From NCBI GenBank assembly GCA_947095585.1, contig OX352762.1, forward strand, positions 90,205,749 through 90,269,748: a DNA stretch of 64,000 nucleotides. The letters are read 5' to 3'. Below the pieces are notes generated by a model, which saw only the letters and a list, made by a program, of their open reading frames with translations, was not told the DNA's origin and made no database searches. The stretch is from Nephrocerus scutellatus. Its lineage: Eukaryota > Arthropoda > Insecta > Diptera > Pipunculidae. This document shows positions 10,750 through 21,695 of this stretch, in pieces. Every line of letters begins with the position of its first letter. Position 1 is the stretch's first letter. Made by a program: the position numbers and the translations under genes.

Positions 10750-10862
10750 AAATGGCTTTAGTTATAAATCCTAAAAACTTTTTGGATTTATTTTCGGCTT
10801 TATGCTTATGCGATTGTTGTTGTAAGCCAAGCTAGATTAGCCAAAGAAATACAGCATAAGTG
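10750..10862 (-). repeat. Inverted copy of the ALG3 3' UTR segment
   Basis: Reverse complement of 3744-3850 with only a few differences (for example CTAATCTAGC vs CTAATCCAGC). It begins about 30 bp after the 627-bp tandem duplication and contains no ALG3 coding sequence. It is therefore a dispersed repeat shared with that 3' UTR, or a partial duplicate of it. Confidence 0.75.
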
Positions 10863-11285
10863 TCAGTGATGTCAATTGTTAAAATCCCGTTGACCCTTCC
10901 ATTTTAATTGATCAGATAACAACAGATCGCGTGCATCCTACAAGTGAAAGAAATGCAAATACAAAATCCAAAAACTATAGATTCTACACTAATACCGGCC
11001 GATTTAGGTTACTCTAACCATTAATACTGCTTACCATCGCTTTCAACTCAGCGATGACAAAAACAATGGATTCGACACTTGTACAGGTCATGTCATGTCA
11101 TATGTATTCAAAATTTAGGAGCAATCGCTCGAGTAGATCAAGTGGAACATAGATTTTTTTAATAATGTATTTATATGTATGGATGGTGGGGTGCGAAGAT
11201 AGGAAGTTTTTTGTTTGGTTAAGCAAATTTCAAACTTAAAAGATAACTATGAATAAAATGCTTTCTGATAATCTAATTTAATTAA
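10863..11285. other. 3' flank of dtl, no separate gene
   Basis: Non-coding. As dtl reads leftward, this is where its 3' UTR must lie. I do not see a clear canonical poly(A) signal on the minus strand close to the stop codon. Confidence 0.4.
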
Positions 11286-14250
11286 CTAAGTTCTAGCGGT
11301 AGCCGTTGTGTTCACCATCTGTGAAGGAATTCGCACTGATGATGAGGTGGATGTTTCTGTTTTATCTTCATGTGGCTGTTCATTAATGTTCTCTTGGGTA
11401 GCAGACGCCGCAGAAGATGTCATCATTTCTTCGCAATTCGATTTCCTTTGCTGCTGTTGAATTGTGAAAAATCGCAGTATAGAAGTTTCGCTTCTTCTTC
11501 GCTTTGAAGTGGGAGTTTTTTGAGTGTAATTGTTGTGGGAATGATGGTTGTGGTTTAGTTGATGAATCGATGAACACGGTGATGTTGGTTCCCCATTGAG
11601 TGATCCAGCACGAGACATTCGTCGTCGTGGTGTCGTCGATGTTCGAGGACTTCCTTCGGAATCTCTTAGACTCTGCAAGCGAGGCGATGATATGCAATTG
11701 CTGTCATTGTTATTTGTGTGGACAATGCCAGCGCTTCGCTCGTCATTAATTTTATCACTTAGTGTCGCACTGCGACACGACGTCATAAGTTTCTGTTTTC
11801 GAATTTTCGTCAGCCAATCGACTTTGTCCTTATGCTTGCGCTTAGGCGACATAATACTGAGATGTGGAGCATCACCGTCGAGCACATAATTCGGCAGGTT
11901 AGATGTCGGCGAAAAGATCACAGATGATGCAGAAGATGTGGTGGCTGCAAAGTTCGAACTAAGAGAAGGTACTGGTGGCGACGTGTAAATTTGATTGTCC
12001 TGTATGCGTTCGCTCAGCGGCGATATAAGCTTTCCTGTTACGCTAGTCGTAATACTATTGCTGCTGCTGGCGAGTGTTACAGGATGATCTGCCTCCATAT
12101 GCTGAGCGTCTTCGGCAGTCAATGTGTTCTCCTGATTACTGTCATCTGGATGATTACGAACTGGGCTTGTTCTCTCTTCTGGAATAGGTGTAAAATGGAA
12201 ATTTAGGCAACGAGATTGGGTTGAGGTGGTTGGACTAAAGAGGCGCCTGCCCCTTGTTTCTATTGTCTTTGGACGTTTCGGTTCGCTGCCTTCAGCAGCT
12301 TGACATGCCGAAAATGATGCTCCGATTGTGCGACCATCACCATCTGTACACCCCATCATCTCAATAAAGGAACGTTTCGTCGAGATTTTGTCCGCCGAGC
12401 CCGGTGTTTTTTCATTTTGTTCGACAATACGTTTTAGCGAACGTGGTGTAGACTCTAAATCGCGTAGATTGTACTTGTGTGTCGATCCGGTTGGTTTGGT
12501 GTTATATGTCCTGAAAAACTCAGCTTGACCACGGAAGTTCATCTTATCTGTCATGTCAATGTGTTCCGGTCCGATTCGCCAAATCTTGTGCCGAGCATCA
12601 TCACTGCATGTTACAATTGGGCGATCGTGCGTGGCACCCCAAGCGACGCAAGTCACTTCTACAGTGTGGCCAGATAGTGCAACTAGTGGCTCTTGATTAT
12701 TCAAATTCCAAATGTACGCTTTCTCATCGCTGCTACCACTTATAAGGTATTTTCCATCGGGACTCAGACAAGACTTTATGTAAAACGTGTTGTTGCGAAA
12801 TCCCGTGTATATGGCGAGCGGATTTGTCGAGTAAGAAAATAAATTGTAGCAATATATTGTATTGTCCATACAATTGGCATATAGTTTAGCACCAGCATCG
12901 TCAATTAACAGATTTGTGAATCCCTTAAATGTTGATGAGCCAGCGTAAGGCAGACTATATTTTGGTAAAGGTTCCTTTTTATAAGATGAGTAATTGCGTC
13001 GCATGTCCCATACTTTAATAACACCATCTCCTGCACCGCATGAAATGAGTGTTGTGCTATCCTGTAAAAAACAAGGTTAACATTTTAAACGTTAAGCGGA
13101 TCTTAGGAAGAGACATTTATCACACTTGCCTGGAACACTAAACCAGTAATACTACTTGAGGTTACAGGCGGGTGAAGTTTCGGTGTTCTTGAACGCTTCT
13201 TCTGTGACACTGGAGTGCCAGGACCACCAGAATGACCACTGAAAATGCAGTTGTCGGCTCGTGACGTTAAATCCACGTTAAGGTTTGCTCGTGTGTCCCA
13301 AATAATAATCGCTCCATCCCGCCCGCCAGTCGCAAAAACAGAAGGATCGCATTTTCGAAATGCAGCCGTCTTTACAGAGCGTGTGTGCCCATTGAATATA
13401 CGAGCACTACGAATTTCTGAGCCGTCCACCTCCCACAGACGTGCAGTGTGATCACCTAAAAAATTAAAAATATTAGAAAATAGAGTTTAATCTAGAAAGC
13501 TCTTAATTTTTACCTGAAGCCGAAACAAATTTCATTTGTCCCGGGGCCCATTCTAAATCAAAAACAGCATTATAATGACACTGTGGAGCATTCATAGCTT
13601 TCTCTTCGGGATCGTAATTTCTCTTTGTTGTGTCCTGAAGCGCGATCTATCATACACAAAGCAACAAGTTTATTTTCATAGGTCACTCTCGTCTCTAGTC
13701 AGAATCACAACGAAATTTACCTTTCCGTCTTCATTCGCAATTGCTAAAATGTGACGATAACCATCGCAATTGGCAAATTTCGCCGAGAATATTGGAGGTT
13801 CCGGGTTAAAGTCTGAACTGTAATTGGAGGGGGTGATACCGCGCCAGCTGTCCTCTTTGGCAACGCATAATCGTCGCAATGCGAAATCATAGCTGACATC
13901 ATTTGCTAAAAATAAAGGATTGAAAAACTATTTAGACTTAGGTTTCCCAACTGGTGAATAATAGTATCACAGACTGAAACAAATATTTCCAATCTGCGAT
14001 TGCACACAGTTTAATGCAAAATCAGAACAAATATTACATAGCTAGGCGAACAGGGTACTTGTAATCGAAGCACCATTGGTCTCTTGCAACCAAATTAATC
14101 TTTTTTTTGGCGGTTTATTTCCCGCAACGTATGCCCGTAGCAGGAAGTTGTATCTCTATCAATACTTTAATTGAATTCAAGGGATTTGTTCTTTCACATT
14201 TACTTACCGACGCCTTTTTCTCTATTTAACAACGACAAAACATGATTCAT
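11286..14250 (-). CDS. l(2)dtl: Denticleless / Cdt2, CRL4 substrate receptor
   Basis: Five exons on the minus strand: 14250-14208, 13905-13721, 13646-13514, 13455-13130, 13061-11286; 820 residues, phase consistent throughout. Cdt2 is the WD40 receptor that lets CRL4 (Cul4-Ddb1) ubiquitinate PCNA-bound targets such as Cdt1 and Set8 during replication. Seen: N-terminal WD repeats (GDHTARLWEV, GGRDGAIIIWDTR, GAGDGVIKVWDMR, GSSDEKAYIWN, CSDDARHKIWR). WDTR at about 173-176 and WDMR at about 247-250 fit Ddb1-binding WDxR motifs. The Ser/Pro-rich C-terminal half has a PIP-box-like ETSILRFF at about 754-761, as in other Cdt2 tails (pos. 1 E, not Q). The intron 13129-13062 uses a GC donor (CAG|GCAAGT). 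The first intron is 302 nt; the others are 58-74 nt. Start ATG 14250 gives MNHVLSLLNREKGVAND. Confidence 0.93.
13062..13129 (-). other. GC-AG intron of l(2)dtl
   Basis: The exon ends CAG at 13130, the intron starts GCAAGT, and the acceptor TTTTTTACAG is followed by GATAGC at 13061. The join gives TGLVFQ|DSTTLISCGAGDG, the expected WD-repeat sequence. Reading on without splicing gives QASVINVSS and a stop. The donor matches the known strong GC-donor context AG|GCAAGT. Confidence 0.8.
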
Positions 14251-14517
14251 TTTGTTCGTTTATAAACCTTTGATATGTTTTATTTCTTTAATTTACTTTT
14301 ATTTTGTTTTAATTAGTTAATTTCTCAGTACAACGAAAGTTTCCGTGTTTATAAAACGTTTGACGTCTTGTAAAACCGCGCGCATTTGACAACAAAATGC
14401 CCGCAATTTTTTGTGCGTGTGTTCAATTGTATCAAATATGGTGTTCTCTGTGTGGCCTAATAAAAGAAAAACGACTTACAAGTTTGTATAGATTTTTGGT
14501 TCGACAAAAAAACCCTG

Positions 14518-14731
14518 CTCTCACAATGAAGAACTTATCACTTAAAACTTAAACCTTAGAAGAGCTCGCACAATGAATACATCAAGTTTTAGGTTGTGAC
14601 ATCATTCTGTATTTCTTCAAAAGTTTGTAAACTTAAGATCTAATATCTACCAACATAACCAGCTGAAATTTGTTTTTGTCAAAACCAAAATCCATACATT
14701 TCTGTAACTCTTAAGTTTTTCATTGTGAGAG
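14518..14731. repeat. MITE family C copy with CTCTCACAAT termini
   Basis: Bounded by CTCTCACAATGAAGAACTTA on the left and the reverse complement of CTCTCACAATGAAAAACTTA on the right. The interior has CTGTATTTCTTCAAAAGTTT and CCAAAATCCATACATTTCTG. Same family as 5967-6371 and 56459-56703. It lies about 270 bp upstream of the dtl start codon and might overlap its promoter. No coding capacity. Confidence 0.75.
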
Positions 14732-16352
14732 CTCCTTTATATGTTCCTTAAGTGGGTAATCCATCCAAGTTTGAAATTCTTAAGTTTTAAGAGCGTCTTT
14801 TCAGGTTATAAAATATTTAAATATGGGTTGCCCGGAAGAACACTAAATCAAATGGAATTTTTTGTTTTGTTTTGGTAAAAAGATAAACTCTGTCTATTGC
14901 CGATTTTTTATATTGGCTATTAAACACATTGTGTTGGTGTACGATAAGATGGATTAAAATAAGATTCATTTAAATAAGATTGATTTACAAAATTGTGTAG
15001 ATGGTTTTGGTCCTTAACGAATATTATGTCCATCAACATTTTTTGATGTATATACATTTTATTGTTTGTTTGTTCTGTTTTTCGAAATAAGTTGTATTGT
15101 TATATTGTGTAAGTTCAATTTTAAATCAAAAACAAAAGATCTGTTCGTCCACGTAGCCACTATTTCATTTGATTTTTTTCAACGTGCACACACTGTTTGA
15201 AATACAGTTCATTTACTCGTTGCAGCACATTCTTTGCAACCTTTATACCAGAAGAAATGTCAAAAATGATCTGCAAAAACGGCTTTTCATTGGCGGTCGA
15301 TTTATATATTGCTTAACTATATATATATTCTGTATTTTCTTTATAGTTTTTTGTCCAGTAGGTGGCGCAAAAATCTTCTTTATCATATTTTAAGTGTCGA
15401 TTCCATAGTTTTCGGGGTCGCTGAGATGAATATTGATAGTATGACACTCCTAGGTAGTTCAATAGGCGGTGGTGGGTGTTCGATCAGGACGGTTTCATTG
15501 AGGGGTAGGAAATGATTCGGTGGGGTTATGTGTGAAGGGCTAGAGGAATTGATTGGTGTGATACATGTGATTAAAGGTGATTGTGGAGAAGGCGAAGGAA
15601 AGTGATGGGAACGATGTGGGCAATGGATGGGTCGCGTGGCAGCGGCGGGCACTAGTATTATATAAAAATGTCTGTGATAACGAATTATGATGTTTTTATC
15701 AATGATTTTTATTTTCTTATGTCAATTAATTTGATTATATATAAATCTTCTAGGTTAAATATTATCAATAATAAGATTTGTACATATTTAATAATATTTA
15801 AGTATTTTTTATCAAAGTTTTCTAATAACAAAGTAAGAAACTATCAGGAAGTTTAATACTGATGCATTTTGAGGGGATTGCTATAAGTATTGCGACTAAT
15901 TGCGACTTTGTCGTTGTCGCCGACAATTACTCGAGAGAAATAACTGTTATTGTAAATTCGTCGCTAATTTTAAATTATTGCAAAAAGAAATAATTGTTTT
16001 AAACAAATAACCTTTTTTGATTTATAAAACTATTTTTACAATTTTTTAAAATACAAAACTATTTTTTCATATACCTTCATAATATATAAAAATGAAACTT
16101 TGTCTGTATGTCTGTTCCCGCATAACTCAAGCGATATAGCTGAAACTTTGTGATATGGTGGGGACGGCTAGTTTTTTATATTTCCTTAGTGTCAAATTTT
16201 ACTATCAATTACTCGTTCAGTTTGTGGTTAGGTATTGCCTATTAGTTAATAAATTGTTGTTGCAGAAGAAAATAATATAATTGGGCAATTATCTGGAGGA
16301 AATGCACATTACCAATTTATTGTTCTTGATAAGTGCTTTTTATTATTGTAAG

Positions 16353-16387
<35 letters not shown>

Positions 16388-16675
16388 TTTACCTAGTAAG
16401 CCTAAGCAAATGAAAATTCAGTCCGTGTGCAGATGCGACTACTACGATTGACAAAAAAAGTTGAAGCGAACAGCAAAAAGTACGAATGAAGGAAATAAGA
16501 AACATTGAATAAATGCATGGACAAGTTTGCCCACGAAATTTCGGTAAAATAATTTTCCTTTTAATTACCCATCTTCCTTGTATAGAATAATGGGATTCAC
16601 GGACGCCAGATTCATTAAGTGGATTGGGTCTTTGCATTTCTATTATAGCTGTAATTTATTTGTAATCCGAATAAG
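14732..16675. other. Intergenic DNA with an (AT)n microsatellite
   Basis: No gene recognised. A pure (AT)14 run occupies 16357-16384. The stretch 15370-15660 is less AT-rich, but its open frames look like low-complexity Pro/Ser/His reading and have no family signature. Confidence 0.4.
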
Positions 16676-16913
16676 GAATTCGAATGTCAAAATATGTCAA
16701 ACAGCAGGTTTTTAAATTCCAAAGAAGGAATTCGACAGTGCAATTGTTGTTGTAATTTCCAATTCGGATTCAAATAAAAAAGCTTATACCTAGTTAAGAT
16801 TTATTTAAAGCTGTATTTTAATTGCCGAGGAACAACAACAATTGCACTGTCGAATTCCTTTTTTGGAATTGTGAAAACCTGCTGTTTGGCTGGTTTTGAC
16901 ATTGGAATTCCGA
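16676..16913. repeat. Foldback (hairpin) repeat
   Basis: The left arm at 16676-16760 (AACAGCAGGTTTTTAAATTC, GAATTCGACAGTGCAATTG) is repeated in reverse complement at about 16829-16913, around a 68-bp AT-rich spacer. The same arm sequence occurs twice in the 627-bp tandem duplication. A long hairpin of about 85 bp could form. Confidence 0.75.
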
Positions 16914-17228
16914 ACTCGCTCGCAGCTTTAATTGGTTTCAGTTTGTCGTTTAATTTGCAAACTGTCCGTTAGCTATAGTATTAATTTGTGTTTCATTTTC
17001 AAAGTTGGTATTTTTGTCATGTGGCATAGCCATACGTGCTACCGAAAGTAATTGTCAGTTTTCACTCAACTTGTCATTTTAAAATTATGTGATTTGTCGG
17101 CGGATGAATTCAAAAATTCAGCATATAGCGTAGTATAGGACCCGTACTAACTACATTTTATATTCATTTTCGACTTTGGTTGTTGATTCTATATTTATTT
17201 TATTTTCAAAGCTATATAGTAGTTCAAA

Positions 17229-19646
17229 ATGCCTATCGAGGAAGACATAAATGCTTTTGTCGTTTGGGCAACAAAGCTGGGATTTCCCCAGGAGGAAATG
17301 CCTAATGACGATGCTCTTAAATCGTAAGTTAACCGTAGTAAGTTATCTTTCTTTTATGAAAAGCAATTGATTTCTGTTTAGGATATTTAAATCACGCCAA
17401 CAAGATCTTTTTCGAAACTTAATGGAGAAAGTACAACCACGCCAGGATGTAAAGGAAGTTCGTGAAAATATCCTTATCAAGAAAATGGAAAAGCTCAAAG
17501 ACCAGGTTATCCCGGTCAGTTAGCACATTTCTGTGTATCTTTTATGTGTTAAGTTATGTGAATGATTGTTGTTTTGATTGCAGGCATGTAGTCGAAGTTT
17601 TCTTCCAAAAGAAATGCAACGGTATCTAAAAATAAAAGAACTTAAATCGCGCAAAGCTGATATCGAATCGCAAATAACTGATCGCAAAGCAGAATATGAT
17701 TCACTGTCATCCACCATTAAAACAAAGAGTAAGTTCCAAGAGTTCAATTCAACAAAATCGCAGTCCTATTACCTTATTGCCATCAACAGACATGCAGTGC
17801 ATTAAAACTCGTCAAAAACATGAGTCTCTAAAAGCGAAGGTTAACATGTTTGAAGCCAAGAAACGGGAACTTGAAGAACATTTAGAAAAGGAAAGAAAAA
17901 ATAAAGAACTTATTACATTAACAACACCAGTTAGGCTAAGGCCAACAAATGCAAGTGAAAGTGTCGCGGCAGCAGCAATTGATGAAGCTCTTAAAGAACT
18001 GGCCACATTTTATAATCTTTATTTGAATAACACAAATCGTAGGAAATATAGAGATGTTATTTTTCTTTTAATAAACTGATCGTTTCTTATCAATTTCAAA
18101 ATAGCACATCACCTGCAGGAGGCAAAAGATGAGCTCTGGAAGAAAATACGTAATATTTTTGCAAATATTCCAAATTTTCTTCTGTACAATGCAATTGTCC
18201 GTCTTAAAGAGGATCAACTACAGAATATTGTGGGTTTTAATAAGACCAGCGTCCAAGAATCACACCACTCAATGAAGATCTCTGTAGGATCGCAGGATAG
18301 ACATAGCACTTTTCACATTAAATTAATGGAATCGAAGACGATGGTCCTCGGATTGGCTGCAAACTATCTTGCTGCGCGTAAGGAAAGTCAATTGCTCAAT
18401 AAGCGTTTCTCTGCGGCATACAATCGTTTTGTAGAAGAAGTTCAATTGAAAGTGAATTTATTCAATCCAGACAGCATAGAAGATGTCGATGAGATTATTT
18501 CCGACTATATCGTTCAGTATAATACGCGAAGTTTTAACATGGGCCAGAACGATTATCTTTCTCAGCAAATTGACATGTGCAAAGTGCAAATCGAAGCAGA
18601 TTCACGTTTTTTGGAAGATCATGAAATTCTCCTTGGCTCAATTAAGCAAGTGTATGCCGAAATTAGCGCTTCTATTAATCGAATCCAATACGAAAAAATG
18701 CAATTGAATCATATCAAGGATAAAATTCTCTTCTCAATGAATATGATGCAACGTATGCTGGAAGATTTACAGACATCAAACAGCATGTCATCAAAATCCC
18801 ATATTTTTCCTACAATGAATAGGATGGGCAACATGTCTTCAGTCGGTGAAAGTTTCGAGATAGGCGATAACGTATTTAGTAGTACGAAATTAGATATGGA
18901 CTCAACAATGTCTTCGTTAAATAATACTGCAATTCGTCGCAACGGCAGTGGAGGTGGTATTGATATGATGCTGAATCCAGCTGTTACGCGAAGCACTCTT
19001 CCTCCGTATCTGACGGAAATTAGCACCTTTAATGAAACTCCAATTGAAAAGTTTAGCTGCGTTTCCAAAGAGAGGTTAGTGCCAAGCGATAATCATGTTT
19101 ATCCTATGTGCCCTTAATATTTAAACTTGCAGCGCATTCTATTTGTCACCGAACCCTCTTATTATCGATTCTCATGAATTATCTTCGACCATCCAGTTGA
19201 CTCCGGGAATCCTACTTACACCTTCCGGAGCATTACAGGAGGTTCGCAATCGTATCCAATGGGCCGAGGCCATCAGAGACATTTCGAATGAATTAAAAAT
19301 CGAGCTGGACTTGGTTACAGGTTACTTTTACATTAACTTCATGCATACATTCTGCTAACATTAACCCACTTCTGTTCTCCTTGTTTTTCTAGTTGATCCG
19401 CTTAGTTTCAAGGATAAAATAAAGGAGCAACGTGAAAAACTTGCCGAGTTATTAGACAAAATTGATGTTGCTGACATCAACACAAATCGTAGTCTGCAGA
19501 AAGGATCCAAGTATTATAAGTTTATTTTAGAGAATCCCCTGCGATGTTATATTCCGCCAACAAAATTCTTCAACAATCAAACCTACTGGGATTATGAATC
19601 AGAATATCAAATGTATTACCGCATGGCAACTATTGGAAATAACTAA
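17229..19646 (+). CDS. dgt5: Augmin complex subunit, HAUS5/dgt5-like coiled-coil protein
   Basis: Seven exons: 17229-17323, 17382-17514, 17584-17728, 17790-18038, 18105-19074, 19133-19320, 19393-19646; 677 residues, phases agree. Augmin recruits gamma-tubulin complexes to existing spindle microtubules. The N-terminus (INAFVVWATKLGFPQEEMP, then VKEVRENILIKKMEKLK) follows the HAUS5 pattern of a short helix with a Trp, 'lg.P', and 'v.kiR.Nl'. Long heptad-like charged coiled coils follow (KSRKADIESQITDRKAEYDS, FEAKKRELEEHLEKERKN) and the C-terminus is helical (FKDKIKEQREKLAELLDKID). The length is close to what I recall for Drosophila Dgt5. The donor after exon 4 (AATC|GTAGGA) is weak, but it is the phase-preserving choice. 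HAUS3/dgt3 is the main alternative; the protein evolves fast, so subunit identity is less sure than the gene model. Confidence 0.75.
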
Positions 19647-19770
19647 TTGGGATATGTATATATTTTTATAAAAGCGCAAGTTCCGATAGTGGCCGCGTAC
19701 CGATTGACAGAACAACAAAGTATTAGTTACTGCTAAGAAGTTTAACCATTTTATATTTTTAAATAATTAA

Positions 19771-19776
19771 AATAAA
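19771..19776 (+). terminator. Candidate dgt5 polyadenylation signal
   Basis: AATAAA 125 bp after the dgt5 stop codon in AT-rich 3' flank. Confidence 0.5.
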
Positions 19777-19875
19777 ATATCAAATTATTACCTATAAGAT
19801 TTCAATCTCTCCACCTGTCCCGATTTCGAGCCGATGTTATCTAGTTTGGCATCCCTTAACTCTAGGCGTCCTGGT

Positions 19876-21695
19876 CTACGTCATCCTTTCAGCGTAGGCT
19901 TGGCCGGCATCGCTGTCGTGTTCCATAAATCTTGTCGCAAAGGACTTTCGATCCTCTTCACTCATGCGAGCTAGGTGTCGTGCCCACCGAAGCCTACCGA
20001 ACTTAATTCTCTTCACGATGTCGACACCGTGGTAACGCTCGTAGATGTCGTTATTAAAGAGTCTCCGGAATCGTCCTTCCTCACATACGGGGCCAACAAT
20101 TCTCCGTAAGACTTTTCTCTTGAGCGCGGCTAAGAGGTCTGAATGCTTTTTGCTTAGCACCCAAGTCTCGGATCCATACCATTGTCTTATACACCAACAG
20201 CTTGGATGTGTGGTTACATTCCTGGATTTGACAGACTAAAGTAGCGATCCGGATATGTTTACTTGGGTATAACAATGGTCAGAGTCGTATCAGTTTGTGA
20301 TGCCGAAATCTTTCATGACTATATGATGTCAAAGGTGGCTTTAAAGTTTATAAAAAGATGGTGTTGTGAGTTTTGAAACTAATAGACATTTTTCCATCAC
20401 CTGCCTAAGGGGGTAAATCTGATCAGTTATTGATTTGCCTGGGATGAAGTCACACTGGTATGGACCAATGATGACATTAGCGTATGGGGGTACCCTGTCT
20501 TAAAGGATAGAGGAGAAAATCGCATACACAGTACTCAACGTTATACCACGATAATTGCTGCATGCGATATCTCATTTCTTATGTTTGGGGCACAGGATGC
20601 CTATTCGCCAGTCTTCTGGCATCGCTTCTTCCTCCCAAACTTGCACTGTTATTTCATGAATTGCTTGGTGTTTTGCGGGACCTCCTGTTTTAATCAGCTC
20701 CGCTGGGAAATTTTCATCATCTCGGAAATCCACTGTAGGTGCGTGAACGTTCTAACGAAGTTAGTTTAACGCATGCGGTAAATGGTAATCTGATCCCGGA
20801 GCCTTATAATTTTTGAGCCGATTTATCGCTCTGTTAACTTCGTATATGCTTGGTGGTGGCAGCATAGTGTGGTCTTCGGTCATTGGTGGAGCCTCTAATT
20901 CCTCATTTTGCTGGCCACTAAGCAACTCGTAAAGTGCACTTCCCATCGCTCTAAGATGCATAGTGTGGTCTTCGGTCATTGGTGGAGCCTCTAATTCCTC
21001 ATTTTGCTGGCCACTAAGCAACTCGTAAAGTGCACTTCCCATCGCTCTAAGATGCCTTTGAGATTGGCGATCAGATTACCCTCTTTGACTTTGTAGTATA
21101 TGCAACGCGGTGTGTATTGCGTCATACCGCTCGGAACGCAGCATTCTTATGTTCAGTCGCTAGCTTACATTCGTCATCGAACCAGTCGTTCCGATATCTA
21201 CAACTACTTCCTAAAATTGAGTCAGCAGTATTCTTAAGGCTGTTCATTTCTCTTACACGCCCGACATCTCAGCACTTCCTCCTTACTTACTCCCCCTGCA
21301 TTTAGGGCGAGTCACATCGCTTGGCCGCTTGTTTTAGACATCCGTGTTGACTCGAAACTGATTCTCGGGTGAAGTCTATAGTGATGATGCAATACGCGCG
21401 AGGAGCACCATATCAACAAGATAGTAGTACGAGTCGACGTGGATACCTCGGTACATTCGTACCGACTACCGAGTGGTTCCATCAGGAAATACCCAGATGG
21501 CTTTGTGGATATTTTAACGCGCAAACCTTGTACTAAAACGCAAACGACCAAATTATTGCTAGCTGCCATCTCTTTGACTCGTTGTCCATTGTCATTGGTG
21601 ATCTCGTTGGGTAAATTCTTCGATGCAGTCGACAAACTCCGATTTGCTCGCAACTATGCTTCTCTAGGTATAGTTTTGCCAACGAGTCTCGAATT
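19876..21695 (-). pseudogene. Degraded non-LTR retrotransposon (RTE-like), minus strand
   Basis: Read right to left: an endonuclease-domain remnant (21650-21312: NDNGQRVKEMAASNNLVV, the usual 'NeNGqRLldfAasnnLvi' block), an RT start (about 20840-20770: EVNRAINRLKNYKAPGSDYH), frameshifted RT palm pieces (20680-20380), and the C-terminal region (20275-19876: KLLVYKTMV, KRKVLRRIVGPV, GRLRWARHLARMSEEDR). Between about 20380 and 20275 the section that should carry the catalytic YADD box is missing. There are several frameshifts and stops. A short fragment of the same family in the other orientation is at about 40090-40300. Confidence 0.8.
20862..21053 (-). repeat. 96-bp in-frame tandem duplication within the non-LTR relic
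   Basis: Units 20862-20957 and 20958-21053 are identical as far as I can see. Because 96 is divisible by three, the reading frame continues and encodes the peptide block MGSALYELLSGQQNEELEAP twice. Confidence 0.85.

Noticed and set aside
11383..12677. Antisense open frames across dtl
   Set aside because: Their codons are the complement of the clearly coding dtl exon; they have no start context, splicing or family signature.
17229..19646. HAUS3/dgt3 instead of HAUS5/dgt5
   Set aside because: The N-terminal helix with Trp and the V.E(I/V)R.NI block fit HAUS5 better than HAUS3; kept only as the alternative.
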